From assembly GCA_910584685.1 (NCBI GenBank), contig CAJUAO010000006.1, forward strand, positions 80,402-144,401: a stretch of 64,000 bases of DNA. The letters are read 5' to 3'. A model generated the notes under the pieces. That model did not search any database and was not told where the DNA came from. It worked only from the letters and a program-made list of their open reading frames with translations. A program made the position numbers and the translations under genes. Numbering within the stretch: position 1 is the first letter of the stretch; every line of letters starts with the position of its first letter. The stretch comes from an uncultured Lachnospiraceae bacterium (GTDB taxonomy: Bacteria > Bacillota > Clostridia > Lachnospirales > Lachnospiraceae). Below, piece after piece: positions 45,753-54,850 of this stretch.

Positions 45753-47441
45753 ATGAGTACGGTAAAGGCGACAGAAAATCTGTATGACGTTATTATTGTA
45801 GGAGCAGGGCCGGCAGGGCTGTCTGCCGCCATATATGCGGCAAGGGCAAAGTATAGGGTGCTTGTTCTTGAAAAGGAAAAAATAGGAGGCCAGATAACCA
45901 TTACTTCCGAAATAGTAAATTATCCCGGCGTGGAAAAATCAGACGGCGAAAGACTGACGTCATCTATGAGGGTACAGGCGGAAAATTTCGGAGCGGAATT
46001 TTCTATAGAAGAAGTAACGGACATGGAGCTTGAGGGAGATATAAAATTTATTCACACAAATAACAGGGATTACAGAGCCCTTGGGGTGGTTATAGCAGTC
46101 GGAGCAAATCCCAGAAGGCTGGGCTTCCCGGGAGAAGAGGAGTTTATGGGAAGGGGAGTGGCATACTGCGCCACCTGCGACGGAGAGTTTTTTATGGGGA
46201 AAGAGGTATTTGTTGTGGGAGGCGGCTTTGCAGCCGTAGAGGAAGGGATTTTTTTAACAAAATACGCAAGGAAAATCACCATGATAGTCCGTGAGGAGGA
46301 TTTTACCTGCGCAAAAACCGTGGCTGAGCAGGTGAAGGGTTATGAGAAAACGGGACAGATAGAGGTTAAATTTCATACGGAGGTAGAGGAGGTGGGCGGA
46401 AGCTCTGTCTTAAGCTATGCGGCGTTTAAGGATAATTTAACCGGAGAAAGCTGGGAATACAGGCTGGAGGAAGGCTTTGGAATGTTTATATTTGCAGGCT
46501 ATGTTCCAAATACAAAATGGCTTAATAATCAGGTGGAGCTTGATAAGCAGGGCTATATAGTTACCGACGTAAACAGAAAAACCAGCGTAGACGGAGTATA
46601 TGGGGCAGGGGACGTATGTATAAAAAATTTAAGACAGGTAGTAACAGCCGTAGCTGACGGAGCGACAGCGGCAACCTCTCTTGAGAAATACGTTTCGTCT
46701 GTCCATGAAAGTCTTGGAATACCTGAGCTATCGGTAAAAGGCGCAGGCAATAAAGAAAGCGGCGATATGGGTATTGTGGGAAACGGAGGGGAAGAAAACA
46801 GTACCTTAAAGAATAATTCCTTAGAAGACGCACATGATACAGGACAATTTATTTCACCGGATATGCATAGTAAACTTAAGGAAGTATTTGAAAAATTTTC
46901 TTCAACCGTAACCATAAAGGCAAGGCTTGATGAGGGAAGCCTGTCAGGGGAAATAGAAGAATTTTTAAGGGAGCTTGAGACTGTTACTGATAAGGTAAGG
47001 ATAGAGCTGCATAAGGATAACGACGGAAAATATATTCCATCCATGGAGCTTTATAATGAAGACGGCAGCTACAGCGGCATAAGCTTTCATGGAGTACCGG
47101 GAGGCCACGAATTTAATTCCTTTATAATAGCGCTGTATAATGTGGCGGGAGCAGGGCAGGCAGTTACAGATAAGGTTATGGAAAAAATAAAAACCGTAAG
47201 TGAAAATACAAATATTAAAATTATGGTATCTCTTTCATGTACAAAATGCCCCGAGGTGGTTATGGCAGCCCAGCGTATAGCGTCCCTGAACAAAAATGTA
47301 CAGGCAGAAATGTTTGACTTAAGGCATTATACGGATATAAAAGATAAGTATAGCATAATGAGCGTACCATGCATTATTATAAATGACAGTAAGATTCTAT
47401 TTGGGAAAAAAAGCATGGAAGAAATATTGGAGGAGCTGTAG
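45753..47441 (+). CDS. AhpF-like peroxiredoxin reductase with C-terminal thioredoxin-like module
   Basis: 562 residues. The N-terminal ~310 are a thioredoxin-reductase-like flavoprotein: FAD motif GAGPAG (17-22), redox pair Cys139/Cys142 in CATC, NAD(P)H motif VGGGFAAVE, and GAGD near 288-291. A flexible Gly/Asn/Glu linker (about 325-370) leads to tandem thioredoxin folds with a second redox pair Cys496/Cys499 in SCTKCPE. In E. coli AhpF this Trx-like module is at the N-terminus; here the order is reversed. Electrons would pass from NAD(P)H to FAD, CATC, CTKC and then AhpC. Confidence 0.9.
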   Translation: MSTVKATENLYDVIIVGAGPAGLSAAIYAARAKYRVLVLEKEKIGGQITITSEIVNYPGVEKSDGERLTSSMRVQAENFGAEFSIEEVTDMELEGDIKFIHTNNRDYRALGVVIAVGANPRRLGFPGEEEFMGRGVAYCATCDGEFFMGKEVFVVGGGFAAVEEGIFLTKYARKITMIVREEDFTCAKTVAEQVKGYEKTGQIEVKFHTEVEEVGGSSVLSYAAFKDNLTGESWEYRLEEGFGMFIFAGYVPNTKWLNNQVELDKQGYIVTDVNRKTSVDGVYGAGDVCIKNLRQVVTAVADGATAATSLEKYVSSVHESLGIPELSVKGAGNKESGDMGIVGNGGEENSTLKNNSLEDAHDTGQFISPDMHSKLKEVFEKFSSTVTIKARLDEGSLSGEIEEFLRELETVTDKVRIELHKDNDGKYIPSMELYNEDGSYSGISFHGVPGGHEFNSFIIALYNVAGAGQAVTDKVMEKIKTVSENTNIKIMVSLSCTKCPEVVMAAQRIASLNKNVQAEMFDLRHYTDIKDKYSIMSVPCIIINDSKILFGKKSMEEILEEL

Positions 47442-47463
47442 CAGGAATTTCATATAGAGAAAA

Positions 47464-47562
47464 AAGGCTGCCCCGCTAAGAAAAAAGCCTATTATATTTA
47501 AGGAAAATACCATTAATTAACAGTATGTATAATATAGGCGCTATTCTTAGCGGGGCAGCCTT
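47464..47562. repeat. 99-bp long inverted repeat (MITE-like or bidirectional hairpin)
   Basis: A perfect 19-base inverted repeat (47464-47482 with 47544-47562, containing GGCTGCCCCGCTAAGAA) flanks 61 bases whose ends also pair (GCCTATTATA with TATAATATAGGC). Read on the minus strand the stem is followed by TTTTTTCTC, like a terminator, but no minus-strand gene reads into it. On the plus strand it lies 22 bases after the ahpF-like stop. No clear target-site duplication is seen. Confidence 0.85.
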
Positions 47563-47837
47563 GCTGCTTCGTAATGAAGTGAAATGAACATGAATATATG
47601 TAAAATCAAATGACTTACTTCCTTTTCGCCATTTTGATATTGTTTTTAGTCGGTACTAATCTTGTGCAGACTTTTGTAAGAACAAGGTCAGTGCCTTTTT
47701 GCTATAAGAATATGATAAAACCAAATTGTGTTTTTATGGTGAAAAAAGTATAAATTGATTGTGAAATAAAGGGTACTCCATTAAGAAATTTACATATTAA
47801 AAAGCAGAAAACTTCAATTTGTGAGCAGTATGTATCA
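47563..47837. other. AT-rich intergenic region, nothing recognised
   Basis: 275 bases between the inverted repeat and the GH51 promoter. No ORF with a ribosome site, tRNA or convincing hairpin was seen. It is long enough for regulator sites but shows no clear palindrome. Confidence 0.5.
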
Positions 47838-47866
47838 TTGAAAAAAGCGTTTATATAGCATATAGT
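47838..47866 (+). promoter_or_regulatory. Promoter of the GH51 gene
   Basis: A -35 TTGAAA (47838-47843), 17-base spacer and -10 TATAGT (47861-47866), 65 bases before ATG 47932. Confidence 0.75.
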
Positions 47867-47931
47867 AATTAAATTAAAAAATAAATTTTCAATAAATGCT
47901 TGAATAAGCTAACTAAAATTGGAGGAGCACT

Positions 47932-50340
47932 ATGAGTAATCAGATTAATTTAACTGTAGATACAACCGAAAAAAAGCAGAGCTTTGGAGATATGTTCGGT
48001 ATATTTTTTGAGGATTTAAACCATGCGGCAGACGGAGGCTTATATGGAGAGCTTATAAGAAACCGTTCCTTTGAGTTTGACGAGATTGACAACAGAAGCT
48101 ACAATCACCTTACAGCATGGAATATATCAGGTCTTAAGAACGACGGGGAAAACGGCTCTCTTAAGCAGGAAGTCAATACCGATAATATATATGGAACATA
48201 CGCTATAGAAAATGAAATGCCTCTTTCGGAAAAGAATCCCCACTATCTTACCGTAAATATAAAAGAAGGCAATATGTATGATATTTCAAAAAATGTTTCC
48301 ATTGTTAATGAGGGCTTTAATACGGGACTTTTTCTTGAAAAGGGAAAGGAATATAATTTTTCAATATATTGCATGTGCTATGAAAATGATATGAGCCTGA
48401 TGGTTTCACTGACAGACGGGGAAGAGGAGCTTGCGGAAAATGTAATAGCGGCTGCGGGAGACGGCTGGAAAAATTACAGATGCGTATTTACTCCGGACAA
48501 GACTACCTATAACGGAAGACTTAAGGTGCAGTTTTTAAATTCAGGGAAAATAAGCTTAGACCATATATCTCTGTTTCCTAGGGACACGTTTTTACAGAAG
48601 GAAAACGGACTCAGGGCAGACATAGCTTCTATGCTTAAGGATTTAAAGCCTAAGTTTATGAGATTTCCGGGAGGCTGTCTTGTACATGACGGCTCTCTGA
48701 ACGCAGATGACAGGGATTCTATGTACAGGTGGAAAAACACCATAGGAGACGTGACAAAGAGACCTGCCAGAAGAAGCAACTGGGGCTACAATCAGACCCT
48801 TGGACTTGGATATTATGAATATTTCTGTTTCTGCGAGGAGATAGGAACAAAGGCCCTTCCCGTGCTTCCGGGAGGCTATAATCCTCACAGGCAGATAAGC
48901 GCGCCGTTAAGTGAAATAGGAGAATGGGTGCAGGACGCCCTTGACCTTATAGAGTTTGCAAACGGAGACGAGACTACAGAGTGGGGTAAAATAAGAGCAG
49001 AGCTGGGACATAAGGAGCCGTTTAATCTGGAATATATAGCAATAGGAAATGAAGAAGTAGGAGAAGCGTTTTTTGAGAGATATCCATTTTTCCATAACGC
49101 TATAAAGGAAAAATACCCTGATATAAAAATAATAAGCACAAGCGGGCCTTTTGCGGCAGGCAGCGAGTTTGAAAGAGGTTGGAAATCTGCTATAGAAAAC
49201 AAGGCGGATTTAGTCGACGAGCATTATTATATGGCTCCTGAATGGTTTTTAGCCCATATGGACAGGTATTCTGAATATAAGGAGGAAAATCCAAAGGTAT
49301 TTTTAGGGGAATACGCCACATGGGGAAATACATGGTACAATGCTCTTGTTGAGGCGGCGTACATGACAAGGATGCAGGAAAATGCTCACGCCGTAGGACT
49401 TGCCTGCTATGCGCCCCTTCTTTGCAATGTTGGTTATGTAAACTGGAGACCTGACCTGATATGGTATAATAATCATCAGGTATACGGTACGGCAAACTAT
49501 TATGTACAGAAAATGTTTATGCATCATCAGGGAGATTATCTGTTAAAGACAAAGGCAGAGGGTATGGAAACGCCGTATGTTAAGTATCCTGTTGATTTTT
49601 CGGGAGATATTGTATTGAGAGCTATTGACGGAGCCGTTACCTACAGTGATATAGAGGTAATAAACAATGACACGGAGGAAACGCTGCAGTTTGGAGACAA
49701 AGCTCTTACAAGGGATGACAACAGCTATAAGCTTATGACTCAGGAGACAGGCAATTATACTATCAGGCTTAAGGCAAAGCAGGATGAGGGAAGAAAAGGC
49801 TTTCTGATAGAATTTGGAAAAAAGGATGAGGGCAACAGATATTTCTGGGAGCTTGGAGGCTGGCAAAATCTTGACGCCACAATATGTCACAATACAAACA
49901 GAAGGGGAAGCTGCCTTACACAGTCAGAATTCAGTGTAGATTTTGAACACACATATGAGCTTATGATAACAGTTAAGGATAATGGTGAAATAAAAGCGTT
50001 TGTAGACGGAAGGCTTTTCCAGACCACAAGGTCCCTTCCTGCATTGGTTGAGGATATATATGTGACGTCAGCTCTTGAGGAGCCTACAGGAGATATTATT
50101 ATAAAGACCGTAAATATTGATGAAAAGGAAAAAACCGCTAAAATAACTCTTGCAGGTTTAGAAAATAAGAATTATACTGTTATGGTTGAGGATATAAAGG
50201 ATATACCGGTTGACAGTGAAAATTCATTTGACGAGCCTGTGAAAATATGTCCTAAGCAAAGAGAAATAACAGTTACATCAAATACATTTGAATATGTATT
50301 TCCAAAGGAATCCGTAACGGTGCTTAGGGTAAAGAAATAA
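47932..50340 (+). CDS. GH51 alpha-L-arabinofuranosidase
   Basis: 802 residues, no signal peptide. It starts with the family segment FGIFFEDLNHAADGGLYGEL. A carbohydrate-binding-like beta-sandwich is inserted (about 70-220). The TIM barrel follows with acid/base Glu374 in IGNEEVG and nucleophile Glu460 in FLGEYATWG. The C-terminal part is beta-rich and includes a second LamG-like insertion (about 575-750). It removes arabinose from imported arabino-oligosaccharides. It is a single-gene unit with its own promoter and terminator; ATG 47932 follows GGAGGAG. Confidence 0.92.
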   Translation: MSNQINLTVDTTEKKQSFGDMFGIFFEDLNHAADGGLYGELIRNRSFEFDEIDNRSYNHLTAWNISGLKNDGENGSLKQEVNTDNIYGTYAIENEMPLSEKNPHYLTVNIKEGNMYDISKNVSIVNEGFNTGLFLEKGKEYNFSIYCMCYENDMSLMVSLTDGEEELAENVIAAAGDGWKNYRCVFTPDKTTYNGRLKVQFLNSGKISLDHISLFPRDTFLQKENGLRADIASMLKDLKPKFMRFPGGCLVHDGSLNADDRDSMYRWKNTIGDVTKRPARRSNWGYNQTLGLGYYEYFCFCEEIGTKALPVLPGGYNPHRQISAPLSEIGEWVQDALDLIEFANGDETTEWGKIRAELGHKEPFNLEYIAIGNEEVGEAFFERYPFFHNAIKEKYPDIKIISTSGPFAAGSEFERGWKSAIENKADLVDEHYYMAPEWFLAHMDRYSEYKEENPKVFLGEYATWGNTWYNALVEAAYMTRMQENAHAVGLACYAPLLCNVGYVNWRPDLIWYNNHQVYGTANYYVQKMFMHHQGDYLLKTKAEGMETPYVKYPVDFSGDIVLRAIDGAVTYSDIEVINNDTEETLQFGDKALTRDDNSYKLMTQETGNYTIRLKAKQDEGRKGFLIEFGKKDEGNRYFWELGGWQNLDATICHNTNRRGSCLTQSEFSVDFEHTYELMITVKDNGEIKAFVDGRLFQTTRSLPALVEDIYVTSALEEPTGDIIIKTVNIDEKEKTAKITLAGLENKNYTVMVEDIKDIPVDSENSFDEPVKICPKQREITVTSNTFEYVFPKESVTVLRVKK

Positions 50341-50350
50341 CAGAAATGAA

Positions 50351-50380
50351 GGGACTGTCATTATTTGGACAGTCCTTTTA
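50351..50380 (+). terminator. Intrinsic terminator after the GH51 gene
   Basis: GGACTGTC (50352-50359) pairs with GACAGTCC (50368-50375), loop of 8, followed by TTTTA. Confidence 0.85.
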
Positions 50381-50414
50381 AATATCCATAAAAAGTATGA
50401 AAGAGTGGGATGTT

Positions 50415-52223
50415 ATGAAAACAGTGTTAAGATATTTAAGCGGATATAAAAAGGAATCAATATTGGCTCCCCTTTTTAAGATGCTTGAGGCAAGCTTTGA
50501 GCTTCTTGTTCCCCTTGTGGTGGCTGCAATTATTGACACGGGAATATCGGGAAAGGATACAGGCTATATCTTAAGAATGTGCGGAATAATGGTAGCCCTT
50601 GGAATAATAGGACTCGTATGCGCCATTACCGCCCAATACTTCGCTGCGAAGGCAGCAGTAGGCTTTGCAAGAAAAATAAGACATGTGTTATTTGAAAAAA
50701 TGCAGGGGCTTTCATTTAACGAGATAGATAAAACAGGAACCTCCACCATGATTACCCGCATGACAAGCGACGTAAATCAGGTGCAGTCAGGAGTAAATAT
50801 GGTTTTAAGGCTGTTTTTGCGCTCTCCCTTTATTGTGTTTGGAGCAATGATTATGGCGTTTACCATAGACGTAAAGACAGCCCTTGTATTTGTTGTGACT
50901 ATACCTGTTCTTGCCCTTATTGTATTTGGCATAATGCTTATAACAATACCCATGTATAAAAGAGTCCAGAGGGCTCTTGATAAGGTGCTTGGAATCACAA
51001 GGGAAAATCTTACGGGAGTACGTGTAATAAGGGCGTTCTGTAAGGAGGATGAGGAGATAAAAAGCTTTGATGACGCCAACGACACCCTTACAACCATGCA
51101 AAAGGTGGTAGGGCGGATATCTGGACTTATGAATCCCCTTACCTATATTGTAATTAATCTTGGAATCGTTGTTCTTATATATGTAGGAGCAATCAGGGTT
51201 GATACGGGAATTATTTCACAGGGAGCCGTTGTGGCCCTTTATAATTACATGTCCCAGATACTTGTAGAGCTTATAAAGCTTGCAAATCTTATTGTTACAA
51301 TGACAAAGTCCGTTGCAAGCTGTAAAAGACTGGAGGATGTGTTAAAGCTTGAGTCTACTCTTGAGCTTCACAGCTCAGGGAATACAGGCTTAAAACCGGA
51401 TATGGCCGGAGCAGCAGATGCAAATATAAACTCAAATAATAATGATACAAATGTAAATCAGGAAAATGCTCCTGCAGTAGAGTTTGACCATGTTTCGCTG
51501 ACATATAAGGGGGCGGGAGAGGAAGCCCTTACAGATATCAGCTTTACAATAAATAAGGGAGAAACCGCAGGCATTATAGGCGGCACAGGCTCAGGAAAAA
51601 CCTCCCTTGTACATCTTATTCCTCATTTTTATGACGCCACAAGGGGTACGGTAAAAGTAGACGGAATTGATGTAAAGGATTACCCCCTTGACGAAATAAG
51701 AAATAAAGCGGTAATAGTTATGCAGAAGGCTGTATTGTTTAAGGGAACAATAAGAGAAAACCTCCTGTGGGGAAATGGCGGGGCAACGGACGAGGAGCTG
51801 TACGAGGCGCTTGAGACGGCGCAGGCAATGGACGTAATACGGTCAAAGGAAGACGGACTTGATGAAATGGTAGAGCAGGGAGGAAGAAACTTTTCCGGAG
51901 GACAGAAGCAGAGGCTTACAATAGCAAGGGCGTTAGTGAGAAAGCCGTCCATACTTATACTTGACGACAGCGCGTCAGCCCTTGACTATGCCACAGACGC
52001 AAGGCTTAGGAAGGCGCTTAAATGTATAAAGGACAGGACTACGGTATTTATAGTGTCACAGCGTACGTCATCAATGCAGCATGCAGACAGGATAATAGTT
52101 CTTGACGACGGAAGGGCTGCAGGTATAGGAACTCATGAAAGCCTTTACAAGGACTGCCGGATATATAAGGAAATATATGATTCACAATTTAAGGGAGCAG
52201 GGGAGGCGCAGACAAATGAATAA
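50415..52223 (+). CDS. ABC exporter subunit with degenerate ATP site
   Basis: 602 residues: six membrane helices (about 1-310), then a nucleotide-binding domain with Walker A GGTGSGKT (389-396) and signature FSGGQKQR. Walker B is ILDDSAS (catalytic Glu replaced by Asp) and the H-loop is VSQRTS (His replaced by Gln). These are the changes seen in the non-catalytic subunit of heterodimeric exporters of the LmrCD/TM287-288 kind. A Gly/Asn/Asp-rich insert (about 320-355) joins the domains. Start 50415 is preferred to ATG 50397, with AGTGGG before it. It overlaps the partner gene by 8 bases. Confidence 0.9.
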   Translation: MKTVLRYLSGYKKESILAPLFKMLEASFELLVPLVVAAIIDTGISGKDTGYILRMCGIMVALGIIGLVCAITAQYFAAKAAVGFARKIRHVLFEKMQGLSFNEIDKTGTSTMITRMTSDVNQVQSGVNMVLRLFLRSPFIVFGAMIMAFTIDVKTALVFVVTIPVLALIVFGIMLITIPMYKRVQRALDKVLGITRENLTGVRVIRAFCKEDEEIKSFDDANDTLTTMQKVVGRISGLMNPLTYIVINLGIVVLIYVGAIRVDTGIISQGAVVALYNYMSQILVELIKLANLIVTMTKSVASCKRLEDVLKLESTLELHSSGNTGLKPDMAGAADANINSNNNDTNVNQENAPAVEFDHVSLTYKGAGEEALTDISFTINKGETAGIIGGTGSGKTSLVHLIPHFYDATRGTVKVDGIDVKDYPLDEIRNKAVIVMQKAVLFKGTIRENLLWGNGGATDEELYEALETAQAMDVIRSKEDGLDEMVEQGGRNFSGGQKQRLTIARALVRKPSILILDDSASALDYATDARLRKALKCIKDRTTVFIVSQRTSSMQHADRIIVLDDGRAAGIGTHESLYKDCRIYKEIYDSQFKGAGEAQTNE

Positions 52224-53958
52224 AGGGACAATAAAAAAGGTATTAAATTATATTGGAAAATATAAAATATTTCTGGGTCTGTCGGTTTTGTTTGCGGCCC
52301 TTAGCGTAGTACTTACTCTTTATGTTCCGATTCTTATCGGAAAAGCCATAGACTATATAATTGAGGCAGGCAGGGTGGATTTTGACAAAATGGCGCCTAT
52401 ACTTATAAAGGCAATGATAGCAGTAGGAATCACGTCATTTTTACAGTGGCTTATGAATGTATGCAACAATAAGATTACCTACAATGTGGTAAGGGATATA
52501 AGAAAGGAAGCGATGAGAAAAATAGAAAGGCTTCCTCTTAAATATATTGACAGCCGTTCATATGGAGAGATAGTAAGCAGAGTTGTGGCTGATGTGGATA
52601 CCTTTTCGGAAGGCCTGCTTATGGGCTTCACCCAGTTTTTTACGGGAGTTGTAACTATATTTGGAACACTTATATTTATGCTTACAATAAATGTAAGGAT
52701 AACTCTTGTGGTGGTAATAGTAACTCCTGTATCATTGTTTGTCGCAAGGTTTATAGCTTCAAAAACCTTTAGCATGTTTAAGCTCCAGTCAGAAATAAGG
52801 GGAGAGCAGACAGCGTTTATAGATGAAATGATAGGAAATCTAAAGGTAGTGCAGGCATACACCCATGAAGATGAAAATATGGAAAAATTTGACGATATAA
52901 ACGAAAGACTTGAAAAGGCTTCCCTTAGGGCAACCTTCTTCTCCTCCATCACAAATCCTTCCACAAGATTTGTAAACAGCCTTGTGTATACGGGGGTAGC
53001 GTTAAGCGGCGCGTTGATTGCAGTAAACGGCGGAGCCGCAGGCATATCCGTAGGCCGCCTGTCTACCTTTTTAAGCTATGCAAACCAGTATACAAAGCCC
53101 TTTAATGAAATTTCAGGAGTAGTTACGGAGCTTCAGAACGCCATAGCGTGCGCGGCGCGTATTTTTGAGCTTATAGAGGAGGAGGCTGAAACGCCTGATA
53201 ATAACAATGCCGTTGCGCTTAAGGAAGCCCGGGGAAATATAGAGCTTAAAAATGTATATTTTTCGTATGTTCCCGATAAAAAGCTTATAGAGGATTTTAA
53301 CCTGTCCGTAAAAAAAGGCCAGAGAGTTGCAATAGTGGGGCCTACAGGCTGTGGAAAGACTACCCTTATAAATCTGCTTATGAGATTTTATGACGTAAAT
53401 AAGGGAGAGATAAGCGTAGACGGAAATGAAATACGAGACATTACGAGACATTCTCTTAGAAGCAATTACGGTATGGTGCTTCAGGAAACATGGCTTAAAA
53501 ACGGTACGATAAGGGAAAATATTGCGATGGGAAAGCCGGATGCAACAGACGGCGAGATAATAGAGGCGGCAAAGGCAGCCCATTCCCATGGCTTTATAAG
53601 AAGGCTTCCAAAGGGGTACGATACGGTTATAGGCGAGGACGGAGGAAGCCTTTCACAAGGACAGAAGCAGCTTCTTTGTATTACACGAATAATGCTTGCG
53701 CTGCCTCCTATGCTTATACTTGACGAGGCAACCTCCTCCATAGATACAAGAACGGAGATAAAAATACAGGAGGCCTTTGCAAGAATGATGAAGGGAAGAA
53801 CCAGCTTTATAGTCGCCCACAGGCTGTCAACCATAAAGGAAGCAGATATTATACTTGTAATGAAGGACGGAAATATAATAGAGCAGGGCAGCCACAAGGA
53901 GCTTCTTGCAAGGAACGGATTTTATACAAAGCTTTATAACAGCCAGTTTGCGCAGTAA
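52216..53958 (+). CDS. ABC exporter subunit, catalytic partner
   Basis: 580 residues: six membrane helices and a nucleotide-binding domain with Walker A GPTGCGKT (375-382), canonical Walker B ILDEATSS and H-loop VAHRLS. Its signature is LSQGQKQ, not LSGGQ, which is typical of the catalytic partner because that signature faces the degenerate site. ATG 52216 lies 9 bases after GGGAGG, inside the end of the preceding gene. The pair probably exports drugs, lipids or peptides. Confidence 0.92.
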   Translation: MNKGTIKKVLNYIGKYKIFLGLSVLFAALSVVLTLYVPILIGKAIDYIIEAGRVDFDKMAPILIKAMIAVGITSFLQWLMNVCNNKITYNVVRDIRKEAMRKIERLPLKYIDSRSYGEIVSRVVADVDTFSEGLLMGFTQFFTGVVTIFGTLIFMLTINVRITLVVVIVTPVSLFVARFIASKTFSMFKLQSEIRGEQTAFIDEMIGNLKVVQAYTHEDENMEKFDDINERLEKASLRATFFSSITNPSTRFVNSLVYTGVALSGALIAVNGGAAGISVGRLSTFLSYANQYTKPFNEISGVVTELQNAIACAARIFELIEEEAETPDNNNAVALKEARGNIELKNVYFSYVPDKKLIEDFNLSVKKGQRVAIVGPTGCGKTTLINLLMRFYDVNKGEISVDGNEIRDITRHSLRSNYGMVLQETWLKNGTIRENIAMGKPDATDGEIIEAAKAAHSHGFIRRLPKGYDTVIGEDGGSLSQGQKQLLCITRIMLALPPMLILDEATSSIDTRTEIKIQEAFARMMKGRTSFIVAHRLSTIKEADIILVMKDGNIIEQGSHKELLARNGFYTKLYNSQFAQ

Positions 53959-53980
53959 GTATGTACAGGGAGGAATGTAA

Positions 53981-54847
53981 ATGAGTCACATAACAATAAA
54001 AAATAATCCTTCATTAGACGGAATGGCGGAAATTATACCTGATATAGTATTTTCTAAAGACGGTCTTAAATTGCAGATAATTAATCCATGGTGGGACAGG
54101 GTAAATGGAAGTACTCCGTCATATCCTCTGGTGGTATTTGTTCAGGGAAGCGGATGGACATTTCCAAATGTGTGGATGGAGATGCCACAGCTTTGCAGGC
54201 TTGCCGGGAGAGGGTATGCGGTAGCAGCTGTTACCCACAGAAATTGTTATGACGGTTATCCTTTTCCTGCCTGCCTTGAGGATGTAAAGACGGCCATACG
54301 GTTTTTGAGATGTCATGGAAGGGAATATGGAATAAACACAGAAAAAATAGGCATATGGGGAACCTCGTCAGGAGGAAATCTTGCCCTTCTTACGGCGCTT
54401 ACCATAGGAGATGAAAGATACAGGACAGACGAGTATAAGGAGTATTCTGACAGGGTGGATTACTGTATATCATGCTTTCCGCCTACAGACCTTGTGGAAA
54501 GCATGAAGGACGAAAGCTTTAGCGCTGATTTAAAGAAAACCTTTCTTTTGCTTTCAGGAGGCCATATAGATGAAAATATGAGCATTTTAAGGGAAATGAG
54601 CCCATATTATATAGCTAAGGACATGGCGGGGGAAAAAAACAATAAAAAGCTGCCGCCTGTTCTTATAGCCCATGGCGACAGTGATAAGCTTATACCATAT
54701 AATCAGGGAAAGAAAATGTATGAAGCCTTACTTGGGCTTAATGTTAAAGCAGACATGGTGACGGTTAAGGACGCAGACCATGAAGGCTCGTTTTGGAGCG
54801 GGGAAATGCTTAATATTATATTTGAATTTATTGAAAAGTGGAGATAA
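53981..54847 (+). CDS. Alpha/beta-hydrolase, esterase-like
   Basis: 288 residues, no signal peptide. Nucleophile Ser129 in GTSSG, Asp in HGDSDKLIP and His in DADHEGS complete a catalytic triad. The oxyanion region VFVQGSGW replaces the HGG of hormone-sensitive-lipase-type enzymes. It resembles small-substrate esterases, such as acetyl- or feruloyl-sugar esterases (BD-FAE-like). A role in deacylating imported plant oligosaccharides is possible but not shown. ATG 53981 follows GGGAGGA and lies 22 bases after the exporter gene. Confidence 0.82.
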   Translation: MSHITIKNNPSLDGMAEIIPDIVFSKDGLKLQIINPWWDRVNGSTPSYPLVVFVQGSGWTFPNVWMEMPQLCRLAGRGYAVAAVTHRNCYDGYPFPACLEDVKTAIRFLRCHGREYGINTEKIGIWGTSSGGNLALLTALTIGDERYRTDEYKEYSDRVDYCISCFPPTDLVESMKDESFSADLKKTFLLLSGGHIDENMSILREMSPYYIAKDMAGEKNNKKLPPVLIAHGDSDKLIPYNQGKKMYEALLGLNVKADMVTVKDADHEGSFWSGEMLNIIFEFIEKWR

Positions 54848-54850
54848 ATA

